Shown here piece by piece: positions 52,214-64,000 of a stretch of DNA of 64,000 nucleotides (position 1 is its first letter; each line of letters begins with the position of its first letter). A program made the position numbers and the translations under genes. Location: NCBI GenBank assembly GCA_903813345.2, contig CAIIXF020000005.1, positions 6,293,375 to 6,357,374 on the forward strand. Reading direction: 5' to 3'. The notes under the pieces are model-generated. The model had not been told where the DNA came from and did not search any database. It saw only the letters and a list, made by a program, of their open reading frames with translations. Origin of the DNA: Owenia fusiformis (Eukaryota > Annelida > Polychaeta > Sabellida > Oweniidae).

Positions 52214-55200
52214 GTAAGTACTTTACACTAAAATAATTACTGTTAGTTACAAATTTGAAAATTAAGTTTTTTAACATAAAACTTGAAATCATACAAATAT
52301 AAGTACTGGAATTTACAAAAGGAAATTACAGTACTAGAAATTACTAACAAAAATTGGAAGTTAAGGTAGCTTCCCTTGGTACTAATACTTATTTACTTAG
52401 ATATTATTGATTTAATTTGATTTGAACCAAGTCTCACTTCTCATTTCGGATCAAAACCAAAAGGCAAGGAACTTCCAATAGTTTAAACAGTTTGATATCA
52501 ACTGGGTTGATGCGTGATATTGTCATTTTGTATGATTAAAATTAAAATAATTCCAAAATTAATTCTCTTTGAATTTCTTTCATGTTTTTCAAGAAGGAAT
52601 GCAAAATTGTCAACAAAGCTCATTTTCCTCTTAAAGTAGAAAATATGAATTACTGTTTGTGAAGTTATAACATTAACCAACAGAAGAGATTTAGCAAACA
52701 AGCAGTCATGAAGATATATGTAGAATAAGACCAAATCCAAATATGATTTTGTATAACTGCAGGACACAGATGCTCTGCCTTAGCAGAACATTGGCATATC
52801 ATTTAAACCTCATTTCAGCTGATAAGCACACCATTAATCCCGCTAATCCTATAAACATCCTTCAAGAAGGGAATACAATAAGGATATATCATGGGGTACC
52901 AGGCTGTTTGGGATATTCCATAACTTCTGATTATTTCCAGAAGATTTATCACTGGGAAATTAGGAAAAATTTGAGATGAACAATTTAAGATGCTTTTACA
53001 TATAATTTTGACATGAACTGTTTGAAAAGTTTTGACCATATAAGTTTTTATAACCAGAGAATGTAGCCTTAATTTCCTAAATATTTTTTATTTTTGAAAG
53101 CATTATTTTTTATTTAAATCAGTGACCAGAAAGAATAGACAAAAAACTGATTTATTTTTATTGTAAACCTGGATCTTGTAGTCCAAGGAGTTGATTTCTT
53201 AGGCTTTTGCAATATTAGTTATTAATGACCCACATATTAATGAATCTTTAGATTGAATATTTCAGGCTAAAGAATGTAATTCTAATGAGATGAACCTGAA
53301 AGTTCATCTGAAGTTATAGCCAAGTGGTCAAATTCAACAGGTGCTGATTAGATTTTTCACCTGTGTTAGGGACCTGAGAAATCTATTCAATCAAGGTCCA
53401 ATGGTCTGCCCTTTGGCAGCAAACTATTCACTAGTTCTGACATTGGCAAGACACTGGAATAATACATCTTTCTAGATTTATCAGTCAAACGTATAGAGTT
53501 CTTTCTAGTTACAACAGTCTCTTTTTGTCTTATAAAAATTCCTTAAATACTATACTAATCAAATTTTTAAGCAAATTAATGTTGTATTTGCATTTATGTT
53601 TCTTCATACAAAAAATATTAACATGAATTTAATTCATAAACTGGCTTTTGGATTAATATAATTAATCCATGTAATCTTTTGGCCTTTTATATATGTATTT
53701 ATATAACCCCCACCCCCTTGTTGTTGTCTAGCCTCTATGGGGTCTACTTTGCCTCCCTACTGTGACTGCTACCGGGTTCCATGAGTATATTAGTATACAG
53801 TTTACCGCCACTAAGCATGTTTTCATAAATCCCCAAAACGAAATTATGAAGCTGTAAAAACCTATTCTCATTGTAGATCAGATTGGTTTGAAAACCTCAG
53901 GCGTCTTATATAACTTTAAATAGTGAAGAATTGACATATGTCTAAATCAATGCAGAATTTGTTATCGAGTGCAGATTTGGTCATTTTGGACCAAACAACG
54001 TATTGAGCTTAAATAAGATTAACAGTTTATAATCTGGCATAACTGGCATCAACCCAGCCATATGCTTGTGTGTTTTGGATTTTACTCAATAAACGCTTGA
54101 AATACCAAGTTAAAATGAGAGTTACGCCTGATTTGTCAATCGTAACTCCTACTGGTGTCCCCTGAGGTTCTCCGATCAAAGAAAATTTCTACATCTTCTA
54201 ATCTGACTGACGTTTGACCTAGGGCATCATATACCTGCGTTGTTTCATCAATTTCTTAGCATATTCTAACTTCATTAAAACTACCCGCTGGCCAATAAGC
54301 TGTCCATAAAATAATATTTCGTAGGTTATTCAGAGATATTTAGACTCCATCATTAATTTGTGATGGTCTATATTTGAAGCTATCGTGCAGCAATAATAAT
54401 ATTATAAAAATTTTAGGGGATTATCTGATAGATATACTGCCAAAAAGTCAAGTTGGTATAGTTCAGTTTACAATGGCTATCCTTTAATATAATAACAAAA
54501 CTTCAAGTGCCATTAATATGGCACGTATGACATCAAAAAATCTTGAACTATCTTTTCAATAAGTTAACAAATCAAGGCACTTGGCCTTTTATGTTGTAGC
54601 TGACTTGGTGAAGAGAAAATACTTTTAAATATCATTAGTACAATATTTAACAAACAGAATCTGACTGGTCAATATTGAATATCTGTGGGGCATGTCAAGG
54701 TTCTAAGCTTGTCAAATCTCATAAATCCAAGTAGTTTTTATTTTTATTTTATAAATCCAGTTTTCTTTTAGAATCGTGATGTCATAATTGACCTCAAGTT
54801 CTGCATGTAAGCAACTTAAAACTGTTTGAGTTTGTCAGCCAATAGTTAACATTAAATTATCTATAATCAATGTCATTTTGAAGGAGTGAAAAAAGCTTGA
54901 CAGGAGGGCAGTGCCTTGATGTGTCCTTTAGGCCTTAATACGGCAGAGTGAGATGTCGCATATAAAAAGCCCATTGAAAATCTGTTGCATTTTACCTGTT
55001 GAATGCAGGTGTAGATTGAAAGGCTGGGACTCAGGAACTTCTGAGCTCCAGTGTTCAGGTGTGTATATAGCGACTTTTGGCGCCACTTAAGCAGCTTCGA
55101 TCACTCTACCTACAATACATTTTCTGTTTGCACATTTCACTTTCAGAAAGTTGATAGCTAGAATACCTGGACAAATGGACTGAGGAAATAAGATTATAAG

Positions 55201-58200
55201 TGATCCTTATGCCCTGGGGTTGACATTATCATATAGATGTGGGCACTCATTTGAAAATAGCTGAGACCTAGGGGCAGAATTTATTTGAAATAATTAAGAT
55301 TTGAGATTTAAATATTTAAAGATAGAGTTGAGTGAAAATATATATATTTGGAGAATTCAGATATTTGAGATCTAGTTTTTGTAAAAAATGGAAGTTGAGT
55401 TGAACTTTTGAAGATGAATCACACATTGTCCCTTTCATTAACTTTATTATTTTCTTTGTTTGTAGCTTAAAGAATCTTTACAATATGTTGATATCTTGAA
55501 TTCAAATAGAATTTGATAAAATATATATGAAAGATTGTATGGTTACTTTAATCAGATTTTTTTAAGTTTAAAAAAGTTTAGTAATCTGATACACAAATTA
55601 TAGCCTAGTATTCAGGTATAAGACGGCTTGCTTTTTGTTTAAACAAACTTTTAGAGGAAATGTTTGTCTGTATATGATCATTCATTTTCTAGTAGTGAGC
55701 CCTGGGTCTCTCCTAGGCTCTGAGATTCCTTATTCGTCATCAGGTAACATTAAGAAAAAAGTAAATAAATACTGCTCAATTTAAACTTGGGTCTAGTTGA
55801 TATAGTCAAATGGCATTTCCTTTTCAATATAACAATTGAATGTGTGTATAAGTGAGATGAAATCCCCAGGTCTTATGAAAATATCTTTTGTTGAAGCAGA
55901 TCCGGGTGCCCTAAGTCAAAATCTGAATTGGGGAACATTTTGAAAAATCTTATAACAGTGAGGTCATAAGGTAGCTTTAAAGTATATTTCGATAAAGTTC
56001 AAAGTTTTCGTTTTCAATCTGTTATTGAACCAACGATCAACAGATCAGAAGCTTTACGAAGATATTGAGAGGAAACATAACGAGAACAAAAAGCACACCT
56101 GGGGTCTGTGATAAGAAAACTTTAATACAAGGGATAATTCACCATTTAGCTCTGAATTTCAACAGCATTCCAAATCAAAGAATACTAATATTCTGTATGT
56201 GTACCTACCACCAAATATTTGCCTATTTATTCCTATCAGGTATATTTGAAAAGCAACCTCGAGTCAATAAAAAATTGTGCTGTTTCAAGTTTACTACTGG
56301 TCTTTGGAGAGATTCTGAAAGCATCGCTTTTATATCAACTTATTCAGTGTTCGTATGTTTTAGCAAGCAATTGATAGCATGTTAGGAGACATGAAACAAA
56401 GAAATAAAAATATTTAGATTGGAATTCTTAACATTCTGAGTCACTTTTTTAAAATGAATGGGACATTTTGAAAATAAAAAAATCACATTTTTAACCAGTT
56501 TGATTTTCAATCAATTTCAAGTTGATAAAAGAGTAACATTTAAAATAGCGAGTTTCACAGGCTCATGTGTGAAAGAAATTAAAGCATTGACCAACTTTCA
56601 ATCTTTTTAGAAAGTCTTATTTGATGAAATCACATTTGCTTAATGCTTGTAGCATATTAGATTTTCTGTTTATTTCATACCTTGGAAATCTAAGATGTGA
56701 TTAATTTGAGATGAAGGGAAGTGCAGTCTATAGTATTGGAATGTGTGGTATGTATTCTGATATAATACTACTAAATACTTGAGTCCTCTGAACCTGGTGA
56801 AGACTTTATGTCCAAAGAGGAACCAGTACCCTATCCAGTCCTATGTGTTGTTTTTATATATAAACCATCAAAAAATACAGTGCACTCATATTTTGTCATT
56901 TGTTTATTTACCATATATGAAGATGTTCTAATTTTAGGATATGTGTCGTGTTTTGGGTAATGCAGACGTATATTAAAACATTTTATTATCATAAACTCAA
57001 AATAAAGTAGAAAGTGAGTTAAATTATACTCTATCAAACTTCAACTTTATGTTTTTGATTTTCATAAATGGTCATATAAATCAAATTATGGTGACACTTG
57101 TATTTTTGATACCATCAAAACGGAAGATAAAGGACAGAGACACCATTTATTTAAAACTTTAGTCATGGTATTAATTTCGATCCTTACTTTGAAAGTTGTG
57201 ATAGATGTTGTTACCGACATAGGGAGCATGGCGGGAACATTATCTTACCATGTTATATTCTAGTTCAGTCAGTTTATTACACTCGCAGGTCCCAACTTGG
57301 GGTACAAACTTCAAGACTCTTATCATCATAGAATAACTTTAGAGTGTTTGATGTATTGTTTTCTTAAAAGTTAATCATTCATTTGAATTTAGATAATCAG
57401 ATGCCAAATTTGCCCTGGATGATCTAATTTTATATTAAACAACAAACCTGGATGATACTTCTAAAAATGATTACTTATGAATTATTCACAATTGATATGG
57501 TACGATAGTAAAATATAACATATACCATCCATAAAAGGTTTTTAAAAAACTAGGTGTTCACCCCTTGACTCTCTTTCTTTTTTTTTCAAGTGTCCATTGT
57601 TCTGTTTTTGTACTTCCAATTGCAAATACGAGTATATCACTAAATAATATAACTAGTATACTTTTATTATTGCTCAATATTTTAAAAGTATTAACATGTA
57701 TCAATTTTATATTTTACTTATATTTTGCACTCCTAAATTCAGAACTATAGATAGGGATCTATTTCTAGATTAGCTGGATTTTGTGTCTCCATATTTTTGT
57801 CTGTTACATGTAAACTGTCCATGCAGTCTTTCTTTTTAATGTGTGTAGGACGATTTGAAAGTAAAACATTTACCAAATGCATGCATGTCAAAAGCAAAGA
57901 GGCAATGGTGTTGAGAAATGAATAACCATTTACTATTCGAAAAATTCACCACTCCATAAAGTATAATAGGCAAAAATCATAAGCAATTGGAGAAGTAATT
58001 AACAAATCTAATTATGGAATACGGAATCTATAAATATTCAATTGATTCATAAAATTGTCGAAATTTATCTTAATAATACATTGATTCATATTACTGTTGG
58101 GGTGTCTTATGTTACAATTTTTATACAAAATCTGTTCAAAAACCAGAACTAAAAATGACATATGTAAAAGTGAAAGGTCTCCCATTTATAAAAGGTTGTC

Positions 58201-61200
58201 TCAAAGTATTCAGAAAATGTACGAAGGCTGGGCTTCCTTGAATTGATGATCTTCAACGTCCTCACGATCAGTTGATTTTACTGAATTGTGAATGCAATGT
58301 AAGAGCAGATATAACACAACAATGTCTCAGGGCAAAACTGAACTGTCTTTTTATGGCATTATACTAGTAATCAAGTTGTGATTGATGTGCACACTGCGCC
58401 CACTCAAATGTATTGTTGGTAAAATCCTTTGGAGTTTTCATATTTTTTTAGTTTCGAGTTCTCTGCTTACAGTTTTATTAAATTGATGAACTTCAAGCTG
58501 TACGTTGTACAAATTCAGAAACATTCTCCGTCAAAGTCAAAAAGATATAAATGTAATATGAATGGATTTGAAAGTAGTCGTCTTGTCCGGGTGCCACAAA
58601 TTGGTGAAAAGAAAACTGACATGTGTTTGAAAATTATGAATGAAGATGGTCTATTGAAGATTTTGAATCTATTGACCACAGAAAGATATATGTTTTACCA
58701 CAACCGGACTTAGGTCTGGCCCCCTTCTGATGGCCTGAAAAGAAACCCAGTTACCATAAATTAACCAGTATTCTCTTTCAATGATTCAACTGTTGAATAT
58801 GAATGTAGTTCATTGACTCTTGATTTTGATTAATTCACAATATTTTGCTAAGGATTCATTATTTTTATGCTCTTCCATTGTTGGTTGTCAGAAAACAAAA
58901 TATACTCGTATATATGCACGTTTTGTTTTCGCGAAAATATAAATAAGTCCCCAGGTAAAGACCCTCGATTGATTACAACTGCTCTTCGTAACTGATAAAA
59001 TAAAAATTATATCTGAAGCGTCTTATGAAATTAGAATTAATGTTCGTGTGATGTGACCTCATGAGGCCTCTATTGCACAGTCTTAGTGGCAGATGTATGA
59101 GAGCTAAATCTCCCAGGGCTGCAGCTCATTTGAATAAAGGTAGGTCACGAACCCCTGAGAACAATAAATCAACTGTATTTTTACCTGGGTTCACATATGT
59201 TACGCACATGACATACATGGGTTAAATGATACCCACTCACCCAGAATATAAGACAAAAGATTAATAATTAGTGAAATGAAAGTTGTTCGTATGCAGAGTG
59301 CTTTCTTATTTGCTAGAATCATCCATATTTTTGGAGTCTGAATACGAGTGCAAATTAACAGTATGGAGCCAAATAAACTTGGTTTAAAATAATTTAATAA
59401 TTTGTTGACTATAACTAATTTGTAACTGTGAGGAAATACACAATTTCTCACACAACATGAAATGTGTCAGTTTTTATATTAAGATGCCTTTCGCAAAAGG
59501 TCACGTTCAAAGCTGTGTATAGAATAAATTGGAGAAAGGCCAATCCTTTACTTGAAATTCTAAATATCGTTTGACATTTTTACATGGTTCCTACGTGGTG
59601 CCACCTGATTTCTAAATTCAACATGGACAAATGCCAGTTTTTGTTTACAGGTACCAAATAGGCACAATAAGAACTTTTAACGATAAACCTTATCAGAGCA
59701 AACACATTCATACAGGTATTCACTACCACCTGCATTCGGTAATTCTTCAAATGATAAGGCACCTGACCATATCTCTGTCAACAAAAGTAAAATTTCAGAC
59801 AATTTTAACAATTTTTGAAAACTTTGTGTGTCTGTTGTAATTCATTATAAAACCAAATAATACAGTTACAGTTTACTACAGAAGTTAATTTGCTTATTTC
59901 CAACTGCTGTGTTATAACTTGGAGCAGTTGTGTTATGTATAATTTATGATGATATATTACTTTCAAGTGCTTGATGTTTGTTGAAAATGTAAAAACTGGA
60001 TGGCATTTTGTGGAGCATTTACTATTTTTTACTAGCCCAGTATGAATATATTATCATATGAGTTCACTCACATTATATTACCTTGTTTCTCATAACCCAA
60101 ATGGTAGCCTTAATTTAAGACGTTGATCATTCCAAGTTATAAAGCTAGCAAACCTAAAGAAAGTATACAATCAGACGTTGTTTAAAGTGCACAATTTATA
60201 AGCACAACGGTATAATACCTGCTGAATGAAGAGGAATTTGAATGAGTTATCACTGAATAGCCTTAAAAAATTGAGTAGAAAAAATTCAATGTAGGGATAA
60301 ATGTACAAGATGAGGAGTGTACAGAATATACATAGAGATTAAAAGTACAAACTTAAAATTTACTTTTCTTGCTTAGTCGTTTATGTACTCCCAAGTCTAT
60401 GCCCATTTGATTTTCAATGAAGTATTTTAACTTGGGGATTCAAAAAAATAAAGTGGCACAGTCTGATCCACACATTTTGGCCTGATGCAAAAGCCAATTC
60501 CAAAGACACAGAGCCTACATCAGTTCTAGGATGTAGCAGCTCTCACTGTATATTTACATAAGATGGCACCAACTATGGGATCTTCATGTTCTGTTGTTGT
60601 TGATTCAAATGACAGAGATGGCAGTAATTAGTTGGTAGGGAGAGGTCCTAGAACAGCTGCAAGTGACCATTTGATCTGTTCTCTCTCTTGGTCACTCTCA
60701 TATAGTTCTGACCACTTCCTGAGAAAACCACTGTATCTCTTACTGAGATGTGAAATGCCAAAATAGAGATGACAAGATGAAGAAAAAACTTTTCAGAAAT
60801 GATTTTTTTTCTAGGCTTCTTGTACAGTGTGATGATTGAATATGGGGTGTTCAGGTTGTATGAGTGTATGTATGAGTACAAGTATCTGATAAGTTTCTGG
60901 ATGTTGAGTCCGTCTTTATTTTGTAAATCCTTTATTGGCATTTATTACTTCCTTGATCATTATGTCATTTGGAACAGCTCCCGAAGATTGGGATTATCCT
61001 TAGATTGTAGGAAAGGAACTTCCTGATTAATGTGCTAATTTGATAGAGATTAATATATTAAGATTAGCTAATCCATTAATATAAATAGTCCCTGAGTAAT
61101 CCGTTGATACACTTAGTTTGGATTAGCAGTCAGGAACCAACTCTTATCTCCATCCTTGCTTTGGATCATTTCATTTTAGGATTTTTCTGTTTTATCATGA

Positions 61201-64000
61201 CCACAAAATAGCAAAACATTTCACCTTGTTGCACTAATGTAGTTATCTTTCAATGGTTGTTGGAGTTCATTTTTGGATCTTTTGCCATGTAATGAGCCAA
61301 AGTCAACATAGTCAGTCAGCTTGTCCAGTTGTTTGTTTATACAACACATGATGCAGAAAAGATGTTAGATGATAAAATCATTATAGATAGAGTGAAGATA
61401 AATGTTAAAGATGATGCCAAGCCAGTTGCCCTTTCAATTGATTCATTCTATGAAAGAGAGCTTCGTGTACAAGCCTGTGTTTTTCTGGGTACAGGCTAGG
61501 TATGGTATCAGATATTCCGAGATATCCTTCTCACTTCAGATACTTTACATCTTTCAATTTATCTGCCTCCATCTTCTTATTGATTTTTGTTTTGTTTTCA
61601 TTGGTCCTTTCACATTTTTATGGATCTTTTTTGGTACTTAGTGACTTTTTGCTTAAATAACTTGGTTAAAGTAACTATTTTAGGCATGTATAAATGTAGG
61701 TGGTATTAACATTATAGTATTTTCTATCAAGTTATCTTTGAAATGCTTTATTTTGAAATGTGTTTATAGGTTTCGAGGCTGGGAATGCTAAGTGGAAAGT
61801 TTAGTTGTTAGTTTTTGCCCATACAGCAATATGCATCCACAAGTGAAAAATTTATTATGATATAGAAATATTCTTGGCTGAGTTTTCATCTTGACTCATG
61901 CTTTGTGTCCTGCAATGAAAATAAAATCATCTGGTCAGGTTTATATCTATGTAATATGGCAGATACCTTCATTTATCTATTAAATGTATATCAGTGCCAA
62001 AATGAGCCATTTTGCATGTTTGGTAGAGCTTTTCAGTCATGAAAAGATGAAAGAAGGAAAATATTCTACAACCTTATATGTTTGATAAAGTTCTCCCTAC
62101 TAAAGTCTGATGCATGTTTTATGCAAAAAATACTTTGAGGTCAGTTAAATTGGGTTGAGATGCCTTGAAATATAAAATGGGAGATACTGAGTTAACTCTT
62201 AAAATGGAATTTCAAATGGTTCCTTAATTCTGATTTGGAAAATATGTATGGTCTCATCAGGGCGATTGTTTCCACATTTAGATTGTAGAAATCCCTGGTT
62301 GCTTGTTTATCTCAATATGTTGAAAGGAGGGCTATCATCAATATATTTCACTAGACTTTCATTGGGGTAATTTCACTCTGAAAAACAAATCTTTGTGATT
62401 TATGTATGAACAAATGCATTTGCCTCTTGGATCATTATAAAACCATTAGTTTCCTATGTATACATGGTTATAATGTCTACAAACAGACTGATTTCTGTTC
62501 AACAATGTTTCATTCAGACCCTACCCTGAGATTATTACGGCAGTGAGTACACTACCCTCTTACTATACTATGGCTGGTCATTTAACAGTTTAGGATTCAA
62601 CCAGTCAAACAGCCATATTACAGCAAAAACCATCCTGAACACATCTGGGACAAAAGTGTTCAGATAAGGAGGTGTTTACATTTTAAGGTTTCTTAATATG
62701 TGAGTCAATGGGAGATAACAAATTGGAACTGGGAAAAAGTATTCACATCAGGAAGAGTTCAGATTAAAGAGGTGTTCGGATATACAGGTTTCACTGTAAA
62801 TATCAAAACTGTCTGTCAAACTGATGACAAGCTCTGGTTGGCAGATTCAGGTTTAATTTAAAGAGTGTGAGTCAGAGTGAAACACTGACAAAGAGTATTC
62901 TTGGCCAGTTGTTTTGTGTGGGAATCTTAGTCCCGCTCAGTACAGAGTGGCATCATAAAACTTTCTGTGATTCTTAGAAATACTTGTACTGTGAATCGTG
63001 ATTTTCAGCTGTCTCACGGCTCAACTAAATGCAAAATTATTATTATTTATTTATTTTTTACTTTTGCATTATTTTGCAGCAATAGCTGTTCAGAATTTAA
63101 TGGTTTCGTACTGCAATGCCCTGAGATTGGTGTTGAAAAATTTGATGAATAATTTTCTTTGTTTGTGCATTTTGTGTATTTATTCAGATGTGGCAGAAAT
63201 CATGGCTAGTCAGTGGCTGGAGTTGATTGTAGTGATCGACCACAGCCTAAAAGCCTAGAGAGAGCCCTGGAACTGAATTTGGCTCTTATTTATGCTTGAT
63301 AGCAAGTGATTCATGCCAGCCTTGTGTCAGTCTTGTGATTGTCTCTGCCAAATCTTCAAGTGGCATTTACTCCAAAGTTATTGAGTTTGAATCGATTAAT
63401 TAGGATACAATACTTTTAAGTGAATCTGGCAGTTTGATGCTTTGATTTTACATGACTTATAAAATGGCATTGCCTCTTTTTATATACAATAGATTGGAGG
63501 TTAAACTAAACTTCCTCCTTTGAAATGGGAACATCTATACTTTGTAATCTTGTTCCTACGAAGTTTGCTGGCATGACCGTATCTCAGGATTCAATGTTAT
63601 AGAGTACAGCACCATGCTCGATCTGCTTTGCAAAAACAAATCACATATAAGATACAAATACTTGGATTATGTAGGATGTGAGATGATTCAATTGGCAGGC
63701 AGTTGAGGCCATAGAAATATTTCTATGTAAGCCTATAGACATATGCTGCTATAGCAAATTCTGAAAAAATATTTGTGAATAGAACACATAAAATCATCAA
63801 ACTGTATCATGTACTTCTTTTAAAATCAAGTTTTGAAAATATGGTTTGCATGCTATGATTGAATTAAATTGTTAAGGTAAATGCATAGATAATTGAGGTA
63901 CTGGTCAATTTCACATTGTTTATCATGATCCAGGGTCCCACATGGAATGCATAGGTAGAGCCAACAATCTACCAATCAATGTCCAAACTAGACACTACAA
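52214..64000 (+). other. 11.8 kb with no recognised exon, probably a long intron
   Basis: Stops are dense in all frames. The longest ORFs (56065-56385, 58429-58713 and others) show no family motif or splice context. I found no RNA gene and no MITE as clear as those to the left, although diverged repeats may be missed by eye. The most economical reading is the first coding intron of the signal-peptide gene, continuing beyond the window. An intergenic stretch is also possible. Confidence 0.35.

Noticed and set aside
58429-58713. 94-codon plus-strand ORF
   Set aside because: No recognisable domain, no splice context, and composition typical of AT-rich non-coding DNA.
63189-63257. Possible exon after TTTATTCAG with MWQKSWLVSGWS reading
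   Set aside because: No supporting donor, quick stop, and no family similarity; a chance acceptor in intron-like sequence.

Overview
This is a 64 kb AT-rich eukaryotic nuclear window. Genes are split by GT-AG introns, intergenic DNA is full of short non-autonomous DNA transposons, and the recognisable proteins are all animal families. The mix (an NT5C2-type nucleotidase, MRPL43, peroxisomal-type phosphomevalonate kinase, a BCL10-like CARD protein) and the many hAT-like MITEs fit an invertebrate animal. A marine lophotrochozoan such as a mollusc is my guess, but the sequence alone does not prove it.

Layout. 0.3-2.1 kb, minus strand: MRPL43 (mitochondrial ribosomal large subunit) in three exons. 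2.1-5.8 kb: intergenic, with a decayed coding relic. 5.8-6.8 kb, plus: a compact three-exon CARD protein resembling BCL10. 9.7-16.4 kb, plus: a four-exon, 644-residue charged protein with ankyrin repeats that I cannot name. 16.5-22.5 kb: intergenic DNA and the probable long 3' UTR of NT5C2, with a 620 bp foldback element. 22.5-39.8 kb, minus: NT5C2, cytosolic purine 5'-nucleotidase, rebuilt here from 16 exons (588 residues) with a second possible first exon. 39.8-46.4 kb: intergenic or 5' UTR sequence with several MITEs and a 977 bp foldback. 46.4-47.0 kb, plus: PMVK, phosphomevalonate kinase, with an intronless CDS. 47-50.3 kb: intergenic. 50.4-52.2 kb, plus: the first exons of a gene whose start encodes a signal peptide. 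The remaining 11.8 kb shows no recognisable coding exon and is probably its first long coding intron.

The most unusual structure is inside NT5C2. Exon 5 is the first unit of a 15-copy, 142 bp tandem array. The 14 extra copies each keep the splice acceptor and the coding frame. Each also has a weak GT donor that would make a 93 nt exon with the same splice phase at both ends, so any copy could in principle be inserted in frame. Two other exon-intron borders of the same gene (the exon 12 donor and the exon 3 acceptor) are also copied in tandem. Whether any copy is spliced is unknown.

The genes are not an operon and have no obvious joint function: mitochondrial translation, CARD signalling, purine nucleotide turnover and the mevalonate pathway sit side by side. 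Exon borders were set by hand from splice consensus, reading phase and remembered family sequences. Every CDS total is divisible by three.
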